From the NCBI GenBank assembly GCA_051881315.1, contig JBJEPQ010000029.1, forward strand, positions 124,001 to 188,000: DNA of 64,000 nucleotides. Reading direction: 5' to 3'. This DNA comes from CAG-488 sp051881315 (GTDB lineage Bacteria; Bacillota; Clostridia; Oscillospirales; Acutalibacteraceae). Both the position numbers and the translations under genes were made by a program. This document shows, in pieces, positions 16,801-23,657 of this stretch. The notes below the pieces were generated by a model that saw only the letters and a program-made list of their open reading frames with translations, was not told the DNA's origin and searched no databases. Position 1 is the stretch's first letter. Each line of letters starts with the position of its first letter.

Positions 16801-18031
16801 AACAGTTAAAAATATCGGCTTTGTCGGCTTTGACATCGACGGCGGAAATTCAACATCCCTCGGTGCCGTTGCAGGAACACTTGACGGAGCGGTTGTTGAA
16901 AACTGTGTTGTTATTGCAGACATCAACGCTTACTCTAAGGCTCAGGACGCAGGCGTTATCGCAGGACGTGCGACAAACGGCACAAGAATTGAAAACTGCG
17001 TCACATCGGGCAGAGTTAAGGGTGCTTCCCTTATTGCCGCCGGCGGACTTGTCGGTTCGGCTTACAATTCACAGATAAATAATACCGTTTCAACGGCATT
17101 CGTTTCGGTCGGCGGATATGCAGGCGGACTTGTCGGTGAAGCAGAATATACAAAGTTAAGCAATTCCGTATTCGGCAATATGGTCAAGTCCTCTGACGGC
17201 AAGGCAGGAAATATCGCAGGCCGCTTTGCAGACACTTCTTCCGCCGATAATGTTCTCTTTGACGGAAGAACCGCAGCGGACAGAACAGCCGCATTTGAGG
17301 GTGAAACCGATGCGATGAAGGAGGCTTCGACAAAGGCTCTTTCGGCGGCATCAGTTGTCGGATTTTCCGAGACCTCCGGCTATGCCGTTCCGGCAACGCT
17401 TAACTCGACCGAAAGAAGCGCAAAGTTTGCCACAGCGGTTGAGTTTGCGGCGATGACGGTCAAGTATATTTCCGGTATGAATGTCGGCACAGCGATGAAT
17501 TATACCGACATCAATATTCCTGCCGAGGTCAATTCCAATGCAGTAAGCGTTGACAGATCAAACGGTCTGACGATCACGCTCATGAGGAACAAGGATTTTG
17601 CCTCAGCGGATAATACGATTGCAAGATACGCAGAGCCGTCAACCGAAAATTCGGTTAAGGTCAGCTATTCTGTCACGGATTCAACCAAGGATCTCGGCGG
17701 AAAGCTCATCGGTGTGATGCTCAAGTGCAAGCATGGAAGTGAATCCAATTCCTTCGGCTTCTTCACCGAGGTCGGCTCCGAAACAAGAGGAATTAACTGT
17801 GCGAGTGTTGCCGACGGTAAACTGTATGTTGATCTCAGCCTGCCGACAGGCTATGGCTATAAGGTCAAGGCAACGGATCCCGACGGAAAGTCACTCAAGG
17901 TTAAGGATATGAAGAACGAGGGCAAGCTCATTGAGATCGGAAATTCCGACTCGGTTACGATTTCGGTTGAGATCGTTGAGGCAAACCCGTCGTGGGGAAT
18001 CAGATCAATTTGGAGCGTTATTGGTAAATAA
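10862..18031 (+). CDS. Giant secreted GLUG-type beta-helical adhesin
   Basis: 2389 residues with a Sec signal peptide (about 1-30, cleavage near AASFA). The mature protein is built from long beta-helical arrays with GLUG-like units (G-G-I-V/A-G...N-S..) and at least five recurring openers of the form GT-x-x-x-P-Y-x-I-x-x-x-x-D-(F/L) leading to DIDLS-like strands, near residues 81, 505, 845, 1450 and 1908. Such proteins mediate adhesion or bind carbohydrate and protein at the cell surface. There is no LPXTG, no S-layer homology domain and no C-terminal membrane helix; the last residues are WSVIGK, so attachment must be indirect. ATG 10862 (GTGGAGG upstream) is preferred to GTG 10832. At 7.2 kb it is the largest gene of the window and the centre of the locus. 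Confidence 0.85.
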   Translation: MIKRRLERVAVTLLSAAMLLSSTGIAASFAVNDGATSGSTTVISSSTENSSTAVSQEGGAISATTVVTEGGTLVSEEKGSGTASDPYRISDVSDLLKMQEKINTTTSANKYFVLTEDIDLSEVKADDFLSNSVYAGSLVSVSKNLSSASKNVYFSLDGNGHKLKGLNVAFSKGESFAIFGYLNSRSTIKNLIVEKCVINVTTDAKNGAILVAENDGTISGCEINYSALSMKNTAYAGLVAAVNSGTISDVKLVGTQTNASGASASSHTFSATGTVGAVAGLNSGKLTSVSAINIGTFINPSLSGKTVYGGIVGSSSGTVSNSFASGNVTGGKTTDYVGGIAGTAAKGAKFVNNYILVALRCSASGNGLVGSGATSDMLTDCYWSSAVSGRTASVTDYGTDINDIDTLRFKTVKAGETVSVSSSDLSASWGKASLAFKEGFTKSGDGITVSTTTDSAKIKGVTAGTVGRLSYTAEIALPSSIGTGDLRISQYFSLPVLVVSSSSDGKGTEFEPLVIENSADFNLLRYAHGIYAKLGKDISVNGSAFAFNGSLDGNGHTISITAPVFSELFGTLKNISFVAKSDISSAILGKAVSVNASNVAVTVADGARFNASGKKSGVMFSEVIGTSVLDDCRVKADVNIAAEVDSFGGLAGEVNGSGTTITNSGAAVNIGLSNKAVNAAGFIGAVNASNAKIENCYASGKNEAGKYLFLASIKATDTKISNIYLSKGTQTALDFAKYGFVDKSEFVEWSFDSGETAFFTGNGGDFTATVPSVKALLNSTAADYSVSCDSAKLNARVTAENGTLVLKVTRASGVITVKGCPVTVTNKKTGLYTTVYVSNGLEKDGAGNYVITSAYDFAYIGENISELNASSFVVNSDIDMSVISSFEPIGGTLAPFSGKLNGNGHTISGLKINGTSKSGLFASLENAEISNLVISGAEVNTKGLYSAVLAGQIVGNTKLNNITVSDSKVSADGIYSGIIAGSVDSGNLTAIDINVIRSSVASKANYVGAFAGHVNCGGSVADIDIEKITLSGAEYVGGVIGLAEGTFSVKNATVADANIKGVSEISGIAAGKGEVSLTGVKVIGSDISTLSNTAAFVAGGIASSFGSAIDSAEVRNTKVNAGIASAVVGKSVSDAKLTVNNIKVYGSTVKAENANTVAAGILAVHNAGGAAILKDCYIDSETVITSTAVSAGIVGEITGSESALSANGIKSFANVECLASADAVASAGLVAKLSAGAVNNVSFNDVKILGKVSGNAVVGGLIGLVKGTGSFNGATAVVSESVCAAQINTDASNGKAGVVIGYIDTENTITSESIDLFVKNTVISTYFGNASAFGSETGIKSAKITDMDKPNGSSIHSSVDTLTTSNETQITLSNLPTVKGYTFDSATGWVSEASDRISVVSSSEDKLVLKAEHMADISIVAYYVLASDSEVRIPVHFAIKSNVRTPLKGEGTADNPYLISNAYDLESVAYYDSLGKYFALAEDIGFETSDFEFGGGFYNVGNGVVTIGNAESGFKGTFTGLYNGKVHSINGLKLSGNTFGGLFGATDGAVISDLVINNADVTGLNYAGVVIGSAKDTVIRNVTINSSSAYSSEFGSTAGILAGAAENVTAENITISKSSASSTLSATSATVETAGGVAGVFSGKLSNIQLDNISVKSGTVAGGAVGSASTSDISGVTISGTVEGYEAGGIIGKLDNPVNTSVSGCYVSGSVKAEKLAAGAIAEVGSGLAKLERPLISETVISAKAQAETSAAVIAQADISELSDSRTTKTEIISDVYYSSYQNDSVFGTQELNSYQNLKFTAVDLSAMKCVIDSTEKSFITLDGEKTVISDEDIVLSAGNGTYKSFELCGHRFDLVSAHSDPDGVLNYNAEDSSINAVGTVDGAKLVFTYSDGLETAISVSYSSLLSGLGTKSDPYRIGTADEFALMMQNADRAEVYYLLTDDIDLSGLDSAESFAGILDGGNHVVYDFSGSSLFENVSGTVKNIGFVGFDIDGGNSTSLGAVAGTLDGAVVENCVVIADINAYSKAQDAGVIAGRATNGTRIENCVTSGRVKGASLIAAGGLVGSAYNSQINNTVSTAFVSVGGYAGGLVGEAEYTKLSNSVFGNMVKSSDGKAGNIAGRFADTSSADNVLFDGRTAADRTAAFEGETDAMKEASTKALSAASVVGFSETSGYAVPATLNSTERSAKFATAVEFAAMTVKYISGMNVGTAMNYTDINIPAEVNSNAVSVDRSNGLTITLMRNKDFASADNTIARYAEPSTENSVKVSYSVTDSTKDLGGKLIGVMLKCKHGSESNSFGFFTEVGSETRGINCASVADGKLYVDLSLPTGYGYKVKATDPDGKSLKVKDMKNEGKLIEIGNSDSVTISVEIVEANPSWGIRSIWSVIGK

Positions 18032-18050
18032 ATAGAGGGTTGATGTTACA

Positions 18051-18680
18051 ATGAGAAAAAAGTTTACGTTTGTTAAAAACTTAATATTAGCTGTGGCATC
18101 GGCCCTGACTCTAATTGCTGTTTCTTTCGCATGGTTCAGCGATTCAAATCAAAACTTCGTGCCGTCAATTACCGGTGAAGTTGTCAGCCCGACTTATGCG
18201 AATGTTATTTTCTTTTCCGAGGGTTCGGACGGAAGCTATTCGAGACTGGTCGGAGATATGGCTCTTGATAATTGGACCGCAGGTTCATATCAAAAATACA
18301 GAATTGTAATGACAACCGCCACGGACGAGGCTCTGAAGATCGGTATGTCGATCGAGGGTCTGCCGTCCAATATGAATACCGACCTTAAAAACTCCGTTCA
18401 GGTTAAGTACACGGTTTACAAGGCGACAAAGGTAGTCAAGAACAACGTTGTATCGTTTGAGGACGGAGCGATGATTTTCGGATCCGATTATATAAGGTTG
18501 TCCGAGCTTTCCAACGGAAAGATATTTGACGGAAGATCCCTTGCCTCTTATCAGACGGCTAAGAACGACGTGTTTGTAATTTATTATGAGCTTGGTTTGG
18601 CGGAGGACAGCCCGTCAACGATCGAGGGACTTTCCTCCTCGCTCGGAACACTCAAGATCAATGTTCAGCCGGTATCATAA
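18051..18680 (+). CDS. SipW-dependent exported protein (minor subunit candidate)
   Basis: 209 residues with an N-terminal SipW-type signal: basic MRKKF, a hydrophobic stretch, then AVSFAWFSD at about residues 23-31. The mature part is small, mixed polar and beta-rich, with no cysteines and no known catalytic motif; I do not recognise a finer family. It begins 20 bases after the giant adhesin gene and is followed 3 bases later by a signal peptidase gene, so it may couple the adhesin to the fibre or anchor. Confidence 0.7.
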   Translation: MRKKFTFVKNLILAVASALTLIAVSFAWFSDSNQNFVPSITGEVVSPTYANVIFFSEGSDGSYSRLVGDMALDNWTAGSYQKYRIVMTTATDEALKIGMSIEGLPSNMNTDLKNSVQVKYTVYKATKVVKNNVVSFEDGAMIFGSDYIRLSELSNGKIFDGRSLASYQTAKNDVFVIYYELGLAEDSPSTIEGLSSSLGTLKINVQPVS

Positions 18681-18683
18681 TTT

Positions 18684-19286
18684 ATGAAAAAAGCAGGTAA
18701 AATTTTTTCGAGAATAATGGCGGTTATCTCCGTGGTAATATTTATTTTCGGATTAACAATATTTGTGTCGGTGCTCAGAGCATCGGCAGGCAAAGCTCCG
18801 AGCGTTTTCGGTTTCAGCGTGCTTCAGGTAACATCCGGAAGTATGGATCCGGAAATACCTGTCGGAGGGATAGTGATAGTCCGCAAGGTTAAGCCGGAGT
18901 CACTGAAGGTCGGCGATGTTATCTCGTTCTATTCAAACGATGTCGATATTTCCGGCAAAGTGAATACCCATAGGATAGTTGAAATCAAGCAGAGTGAAAG
19001 CGGAGAAAAAATCTTTCGTACCAAGGGAGATGCAAACGAATACGCCGATACTGCGGCAGTTTTTGAAATCGACCTTGTCGGCAAGATGATATTTAATTTA
19101 GGCTCGGTGGGCGGATCGGTTTTTGACGTTTTGAGAAACCCGACGATCATTCTGATTTTTATCGTTTTGCCGCTGATATTTATTACCCTGGGCGAGGCAG
19201 TTAATCTGGCGAAGCTAATCGCTGAATATAAATTTTCCGATCAGAAGGATGAAGATGATGAAAAGTCTTCGGAAGCAAAAGATTAA
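18684..19286 (+). CDS. SipW-type signal peptidase I (2 of 4)
   Basis: 200 residues. Membrane helix ~11-31, catalytic Ser53 in TSGSM, His96 in VNTHRI, TKGDANEYAD loop from ~113, C-terminal helix ~150-175 and an acidic tail. This is the Ser-His ER/archaeal-type arrangement of SipW. It has almost no ribosome site of its own (start 3 bases after the upstream stop), which suggests translational coupling to the preceding substrate-like gene. Its C-terminal codons overlap the next peptidase gene. Confidence 0.88.
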   Translation: MKKAGKIFSRIMAVISVVIFIFGLTIFVSVLRASAGKAPSVFGFSVLQVTSGSMDPEIPVGGIVIVRKVKPESLKVGDVISFYSNDVDISGKVNTHRIVEIKQSESGEKIFRTKGDANEYADTAAVFEIDLVGKMIFNLGSVGGSVFDVLRNPTIILIFIVLPLIFITLGEAVNLAKLIAEYKFSDQKDEDDEKSSEAKD

Positions 19287-19767
19287 TATTCTCCTTACGG
19301 CAATCATCATCTGTATTTCCGTTGTAGCTGTCGGAGTTGTTTATGTTCCAAAGATAATGAAGATGGATATGTTCGTCGTTGAAACAGGAAGTATGTCTCC
19401 GACGATAAAGCCGTACAGCGTTATCTATGTTAAAAGATATGAGAATTTTGAGGACTACCGCATCGGAGATATCGTAACCTTTACGGATCGCTCTCAGCAG
19501 AAAAGCTTCACTCACAGAATTGTGGGAATTAACGAGCTGAACAGAACCTTCACAACAAAGGGCGACGCAAACGAGGAGAACGATGTCGGACCTACCCCGG
19601 CGGAATATGCTCAGGGCAAGGTGGAGGCAGTAATTCCTTATTTGGGATACATTGTAAAATTTTTGAGATACACTGCGGTCAAGATCGCAGTCGCAGTAAT
19701 ATATATCGCCTGGGCGGCGATAGAGATTGAGCTGTTTTTGGCAGAAAGGAAGAGGGCTTATGAGTAA
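19255..19767 (+). CDS. SipW-type signal peptidase I (3 of 4)
   Basis: About 170 residues, overlapping the previous peptidase gene by about 32 bases in another frame. Helix ~11-30, catalytic Ser46 in ETGSM, His87 in FTHRI, TKGDANEEND loop (Asp104, Asp110), C-terminal helix ~140-160. The start is uncertain: ATG 19249, 19255 and 19258 are all possible; 19255 is chosen for spacing from AGAAGG. Two peptidase genes back to back, each beside an exported protein gene, suggest that each serves a particular client. Confidence 0.85.
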   Translation: MMKSLRKQKINILLTAIIICISVVAVGVVYVPKIMKMDMFVVETGSMSPTIKPYSVIYVKRYENFEDYRIGDIVTFTDRSQQKSFTHRIVGINELNRTFTTKGDANEENDVGPTPAEYAQGKVEAVIPYLGYIVKFLRYTAVKIAVAVIYIAWAAIEIELFLAERKRAYE

Positions 19768-20407
19768 AAGAATAATTGCCTTGGTTGCGTCCCTGGCGGT
19801 TGTGATCGGACTTATGAACTGCGGAACTTCATACGCATGGTTTGTCACCACGCTTGAAAAGAAGCAGAGCATTTCCGTTTCCGTAGTCAGCACCTCTCAG
19901 ACCGCCAAGCTGACCGATCTTGATTCGGACGAAAAGACAATAATTATGCCGGGCGACAATCTTGTGAGCTTAGACGGACAGGGCGCAATGCTCAGGATCA
20001 ATAACGATTCAACAACAGACGTACAGATCCGACTCTCTATCGAGTATACAAGCTACGCTTCCGGAAAGGCGGAACAGAAGATATATTCCGGCAACGGAGA
20101 TGATATTGAGGTTACATTTGCGGCAGGCAAGTGGTCGAAGAATGTTAACGCAGGCGGCGTTTGCTACTTCTACTACATGGGCGATGAGTACTCAACGGAC
20201 ACGATATATGATCTCGGCTCGGTTCCGACGGTGAAATCCGACGTCTCCTATATTGATGCGATTTCAAGCATAGTTTATAAAGAAGATATTTCAAAGGCAT
20301 ATTCAGGTCAGCCTGTAAATCTCAAGGTTACCTTTGAAGCGAAGCAGGCGGACAATATTTCGTGGAGTAGTATTGATTCCTATCAGCTCTCCGGAACAAA
20401 CGCATGA
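19760..20407 (+). CDS. SipW-dependent exported protein
   Basis: 215 residues. The signal MSKRIIALVA...GTSYAWFVT has the SipW cleavage context; the mature part opens with an alternating Val/Ser/Thr strand (SISVSVVSTS), as in TasA-like subunits, and looks all-beta. The start at 19760 overlaps the upstream peptidase stop by 8 bases; an earlier in-frame ATG (19727) would add a Cys-containing stretch inside the upstream gene and is rejected. The next gene starts in the stop codon (ATGA). Confidence 0.72.
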   Translation: MSKRIIALVASLAVVIGLMNCGTSYAWFVTTLEKKQSISVSVVSTSQTAKLTDLDSDEKTIIMPGDNLVSLDGQGAMLRINNDSTTDVQIRLSIEYTSYASGKAEQKIYSGNGDDIEVTFAAGKWSKNVNAGGVCYFYYMGDEYSTDTIYDLGSVPTVKSDVSYIDAISSIVYKEDISKAYSGQPVNLKVTFEAKQADNISWSSIDSYQLSGTNA

Positions 20408-20934
20408 AAAAAGGTAAGACAAAGCTGAAGCTTGGAAACATACTTTTCAATTTTCTGGCGATAGTTACAGTAATTTCGGTCGGATTTGTGGCTTTCAATT
20501 TTCTGACCGGCGCAAAGGGTTTTGCCGTTACAAGTCAGAGTATGGCAAAAACGCTTGAGCGGGGAGATATTGTTTTCTCCCGTGAGGTTGAGTTTGACGA
20601 GCTGAAAATCGGCGATATTGTGACGGTCGGCTCGGCGGACGGCAAAGAATACTTTACTCATAGGATAGTTGATATTGACCGTGAAAACAAAACGGTTTCC
20701 ACAAAGGGCGACAACAACCCCGAAAAGGATCCGATGGATACGTCGGCGGACAGAATAGTCGGCAGAATGTGGTACAGCGTGCCGTTACTCGGTTTTATTA
20801 CAATCACATTCGGCAGTCTTTCGCAGACAAAGGGTTTGATAATTCTTGCGACGGTTGCAATAGCTTTGATTGCAATAAACATTATTTTAACTAAAATAAA
20901 AGCAAAGAAAAACGGAGGTGACAGCGATGAATAG
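20404..20934 (+). CDS. SipW-type signal peptidase I (4 of 4)
   Basis: 176 residues. Helix ~12-33, catalytic Ser46 in TSQSM, His86 in FTHRI, TKGDNNPEKD loop (Asp103, Asp109), second helix ~143-163, basic tail. It starts with the ATGA overlap at 20404 and ends 8 bases inside the next exported-protein gene, so it is tightly coupled on both sides. Confidence 0.88.
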   Translation: MKKGKTKLKLGNILFNFLAIVTVISVGFVAFNFLTGAKGFAVTSQSMAKTLERGDIVFSREVEFDELKIGDIVTVGSADGKEYFTHRIVDIDRENKTVSTKGDNNPEKDPMDTSADRIVGRMWYSVPLLGFITITFGSLSQTKGLIILATVAIALIAINIILTKIKAKKNGGDSDE

Positions 20935-21535
20935 AATAAGGAAGGTGTTGACGCCTCTTATGGCTATCGCCCTTGTGCTTTGCATCGGATATTTTTCCGG
21001 AATGTCAAAGACCTCTGCTTGGTTTTATGAAAGCGGAACGATCGACAGCGGCGACAGCTTTGTTTTCGGAAATTTTTCCGTAAACACAAAGTTTATAATC
21101 AACCACAACGTTCAGTTTGATGCGGCGACAAAGCTTGCCGACAACAACGAGATTCTCTTTGACAAGGCTGTCAATTTCGACAACATCAATGTCACTAATT
21201 CCGGCAATGTCCCGGTGAGAGTTTATTTCAGCATCAATATTGCCGACGGTGTAAAGGGATACCGCTGGTTCGTATATACGGACGATATGATTGTGAACGG
21301 AAGCATTAAGGATACGATCAAGGCTAATGTTCCCGCACTCACAAAGACTGAGCTTGACAAATACAACAGCGAGAAATATATTCTTTTGGCTCCCGGTGAG
21401 ACCAAGGAAATCAAGATCGCAAGCTGGGTTGAATATGATGATGTCAGTGCAGAGCTTAACAAAGGTAATACCGTCAGCTATGCAACGAGGATTTATATGA
21501 CAGCAACTCAGGACAAGGACGGTATAATCGCTTAA
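20927..21535 (+). CDS. SipW-dependent exported protein, TasA/camelysin-like
   Basis: 202 residues; signal ending in GMSKTSAWFYESG, typical of SipW clients. A strand INVTNSGNVPVRVYFSINI matches the 'V-x-N-x-G-(D/N)-(V)-(P/D)-V' strand of TasA/camelysin proteins and of the large repeat protein upstream. ATG 20927 is chosen over GTG 20918 because GGAGG is 8 bases before it. It overlaps the upstream peptidase gene by 8 bases. Confidence 0.75.
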   Translation: MNRIRKVLTPLMAIALVLCIGYFSGMSKTSAWFYESGTIDSGDSFVFGNFSVNTKFIINHNVQFDAATKLADNNEILFDKAVNFDNINVTNSGNVPVRVYFSINIADGVKGYRWFVYTDDMIVNGSIKDTIKANVPALTKTELDKYNSEKYILLAPGETKEIKIASWVEYDDVSAELNKGNTVSYATRIYMTATQDKDGIIA

Positions 21536-21554
21536 CGGAATCGGGGTGACGGAT

Positions 21555-22169
21555 ATGTCAAACAAGATAAGCAAAAAAGCAATAGTAGTGATCGTGGCTG
21601 TTATCGCTGTAATTGCCGTCGTCGGCAGTTCTTTGGCGTGGTTCGTTACTCAGACCTCAAAGTCGCAGAGTTTCTCAATTTCGGGAATAAAAACCTCGGC
21701 TGACGTTTATTTTGCAAACGGCAAAAAGAACGTTGACGCAGGACAGTATAAGGACGAAAACGGACTTTATATTCTCAGCCTTAACCAAGATGATGAAAAT
21801 TACATCGGCAAGCTCAGAGTAACTGTCCGCAGGAGCGGAAGTGCCTGCTGTCTGAGAGTCAAGACCGCCTTTGAGTGGCAGTCGTCGGACGGAGCAGTTG
21901 CTCAGTTTTCAACAAACATTCCCTACATTTTCGGCGATGAATGGTATGACAACCGCAGTGTTGATTACCGTGTATATTATATGGGCGGCGACCGTTCCGG
22001 CAAGGCGGTCAACGAGGCTTTTTCACTCATCAACGGGTTTGATGAAAGCAAGTTTGACGCATCGGGATTTGAAGAGGACGCTTCGGTAAAGGTTCTTATC
22101 GAGGTTGACGCCGTTCAGTTCAACCGTTATCCGCAGTTATGGAATATTGAAAAATTGCCGTGGGAATAA
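21555..22169 (+). CDS. SipW-dependent exported protein
   Basis: 204 residues; SipW-type signal with VVGSSLAWFVT at about residues 23-33. The mature part has an adjacent cysteine pair (SACCLRV) and a Tyr/Asp-rich end; I do not recognise a family below the SipW-signal class. ATG 21555 follows GGGGTG. It sits between the TasA-like protein gene and the two single-pass membrane proteins that close the locus. Confidence 0.7.
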   Translation: MSNKISKKAIVVIVAVIAVIAVVGSSLAWFVTQTSKSQSFSISGIKTSADVYFANGKKNVDAGQYKDENGLYILSLNQDDENYIGKLRVTVRRSGSACCLRVKTAFEWQSSDGAVAQFSTNIPYIFGDEWYDNRSVDYRVYYMGGDRSGKAVNEAFSLINGFDESKFDASGFEEDASVKVLIEVDAVQFNRYPQLWNIEKLPWE

Positions 22170-22184
22170 TGGAAGTTGATTTAT

Positions 22185-23054
22185 ATGTCTAATAAGAAAA
22201 AAGTGCCTGTGGCAGGTAAAACTGTCGCAGGCAAAAACAATTATAACAGAAAAAAAGAGGCTCAGAAGAAAAAAGCTGAGGCGGAAAAGAACGCAAAGCG
22301 TGTCCTTGAGGAAAAAGAACGCAAGCAGAAGCAGCGTGAAAAACGCAGCGAAGAGATCCAAAAACAGCGTCAAAAGGCAAGCGCAAAGAAAAACCGAATT
22401 GCGGAGAAAAAAACGAAGAAAGAAACCGCTAAATTAAATCGGCTGAAAAGGAAAAAAAGGTTTGTAAAAAAATTTCGTTATTATACGAGCAAGGAGTTTT
22501 TGCTCTCATTCAACTATTTCAGGATTTTCACCTGCATAGTTCTTCCGATCGCCTTGATTATAACCGGCTGTGTTTACCTGTCAAAATCCGTAAGTCTGAA
22601 CGTCCCTGCACAAATCAGGGCAATCGAATTTAACGGCAGAACAGAGAGTGAAACAGTTGCAGAGCAAAGCGTATTTAATGCTCAGCAACAGCAGGTTTTT
22701 ATCGACGCTCTGAAAGCGAGAGGAAGCCGACGGTTTAAGTTCTATTTCAACTCCGTTGTGAATGTCGGAGACGATTTTTCAACCGAGGATCTCTGCTTCG
22801 GAAATCCGAAAACCAATGATTGCATACTTATCGCAACTGTCTATGACGGTGACGGAGAGGTGCTTTACCGTTCGCTCGGACTTGAGCCAGGCAGAGAGAT
22901 TAACAAGGTGAAGCTGTTCAAGGAATTGAGCTACGGCGTCCACGATGTTAAAGTCGCAGTCAACGCCTACGATAAGGATACCAACAATAAAATCGGAACG
23001 AAATATGCAAAAATAAAAATTGCGGTCGGTGTTGAGTACAATGGCGAAGAATAA
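22185..23054 (+). CDS. Single-pass membrane protein with basic cytosolic coil
   Basis: 289 residues. Residues ~1-95 are extremely Lys/Arg/Glu/Gln-rich and helical (cytosolic coil); one membrane helix lies near 113-133; the remaining ~155 residues are outside. The outer part contains YDGDGEVLYRS..L.PGREINKVKLFKEL, a module shared with the next protein. Unlike the SipW clients it keeps its N-terminus inside, so it could link cytosolic parts (for example the AAA+/DUF2357 pair) to the fibre; this is inference. ATG 22185 is chosen over TTG 22176 for GGAAG spacing. The function is otherwise unknown. Confidence 0.6.
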   Translation: MSNKKKVPVAGKTVAGKNNYNRKKEAQKKKAEAEKNAKRVLEEKERKQKQREKRSEEIQKQRQKASAKKNRIAEKKTKKETAKLNRLKRKKRFVKKFRYYTSKEFLLSFNYFRIFTCIVLPIALIITGCVYLSKSVSLNVPAQIRAIEFNGRTESETVAEQSVFNAQQQQVFIDALKARGSRRFKFYFNSVVNVGDDFSTEDLCFGNPKTNDCILIATVYDGDGEVLYRSLGLEPGREINKVKLFKELSYGVHDVKVAVNAYDKDTNNKIGTKYAKIKIAVGVEYNGEE

Positions 23055-23532
23055 AGCAAATAAAAAAATAATACTGATCTCCGCCGTCGCCGTGCTTGCC
23101 GTCGTGATAGGCATACTGTTTATGACGGGTACGGTCTCTCAAATCCGATTGAAGCTTTCACCCGGCGGTAAGGTCAGCGAGGGCGTTCTTTCGGGCGTCG
23201 ATCCCGATGTTCACATAACGAGCGTGCCGGAGGGTGAGATCCGTTATCTTATCAATAAGCGAATTGTGTTTGAGGATAAATATTCTCTCGGCAGCGTTAT
23301 GCTGGAAAATCCGGAAACCTGCCTGTATGATATTAAATTCGTTATTTACAGGGACAACGGCGAAATGATCTACACCTCACCGATGATAAAACCCGGCGAG
23401 TGCCTGGAAAAAGATAAGCTGACCGAGGTGCTTGGTTCGGGTGAGTACAACTGCTCATATTCCGCTCAGGCATATCTGAACGGAGAGCTTCAGGGCGAAG
23501 TTACAGGAGTTGTCACCGTGATTGTAGGATAA
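23041..23532 (+). CDS. Single-pass membrane protein paralogous to the preceding one
   Basis: 163 residues: short basic N-terminus, membrane helix ~10-30, external domain with YRDNGEMIYTSPMIKPGECLEKDKLTEVL, clearly the same module as in the upstream protein but without the cytosolic coil. ATG 23041 overlaps the upstream gene by 14 bases; the earlier in-frame TTG at 23020 has no ribosome site. This is the last gene of the fibre locus, before a strong terminator. Confidence 0.6.
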   Translation: MAKNKANKKIILISAVAVLAVVIGILFMTGTVSQIRLKLSPGGKVSEGVLSGVDPDVHITSVPEGEIRYLINKRIVFEDKYSLGSVMLENPETCLYDIKFVIYRDNGEMIYTSPMIKPGECLEKDKLTEVLGSGEYNCSYSAQAYLNGELQGEVTGVVTVIVG

Positions 23533-23598
23533 AAGGAATTTTTAAAAGAGCTGAAATGCTTTGTTTAAGTAATTTTTAAATTAAGCTTATTAAATCAA

Positions 23599-23640
23599 AA
23601 CGACTGCAAGTCAATCCTTTTCGGATAACTTGCAGTCGTT
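23599..23640. terminator. Bidirectional terminator closing the fibre locus
   Basis: Perfect 13-bp stem AACGACTGCAAGT / ACTTGCAGTCGTT, with an inner ATCC/GGAT stem, A-rich on the left and T-rich on the right. It serves both the fibre locus and the convergent metallophosphoesterase gene. A close relative occurs at 54786-54833. Confidence 0.8.
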
Positions 23641-23657
23641 CTTATTAAACCGATTTT

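Noticed and set aside
10862..23532. Sortase-dependent pilus
   Set aside because: No sortase gene and no LPXTG-like C-termini in any of the exported proteins.
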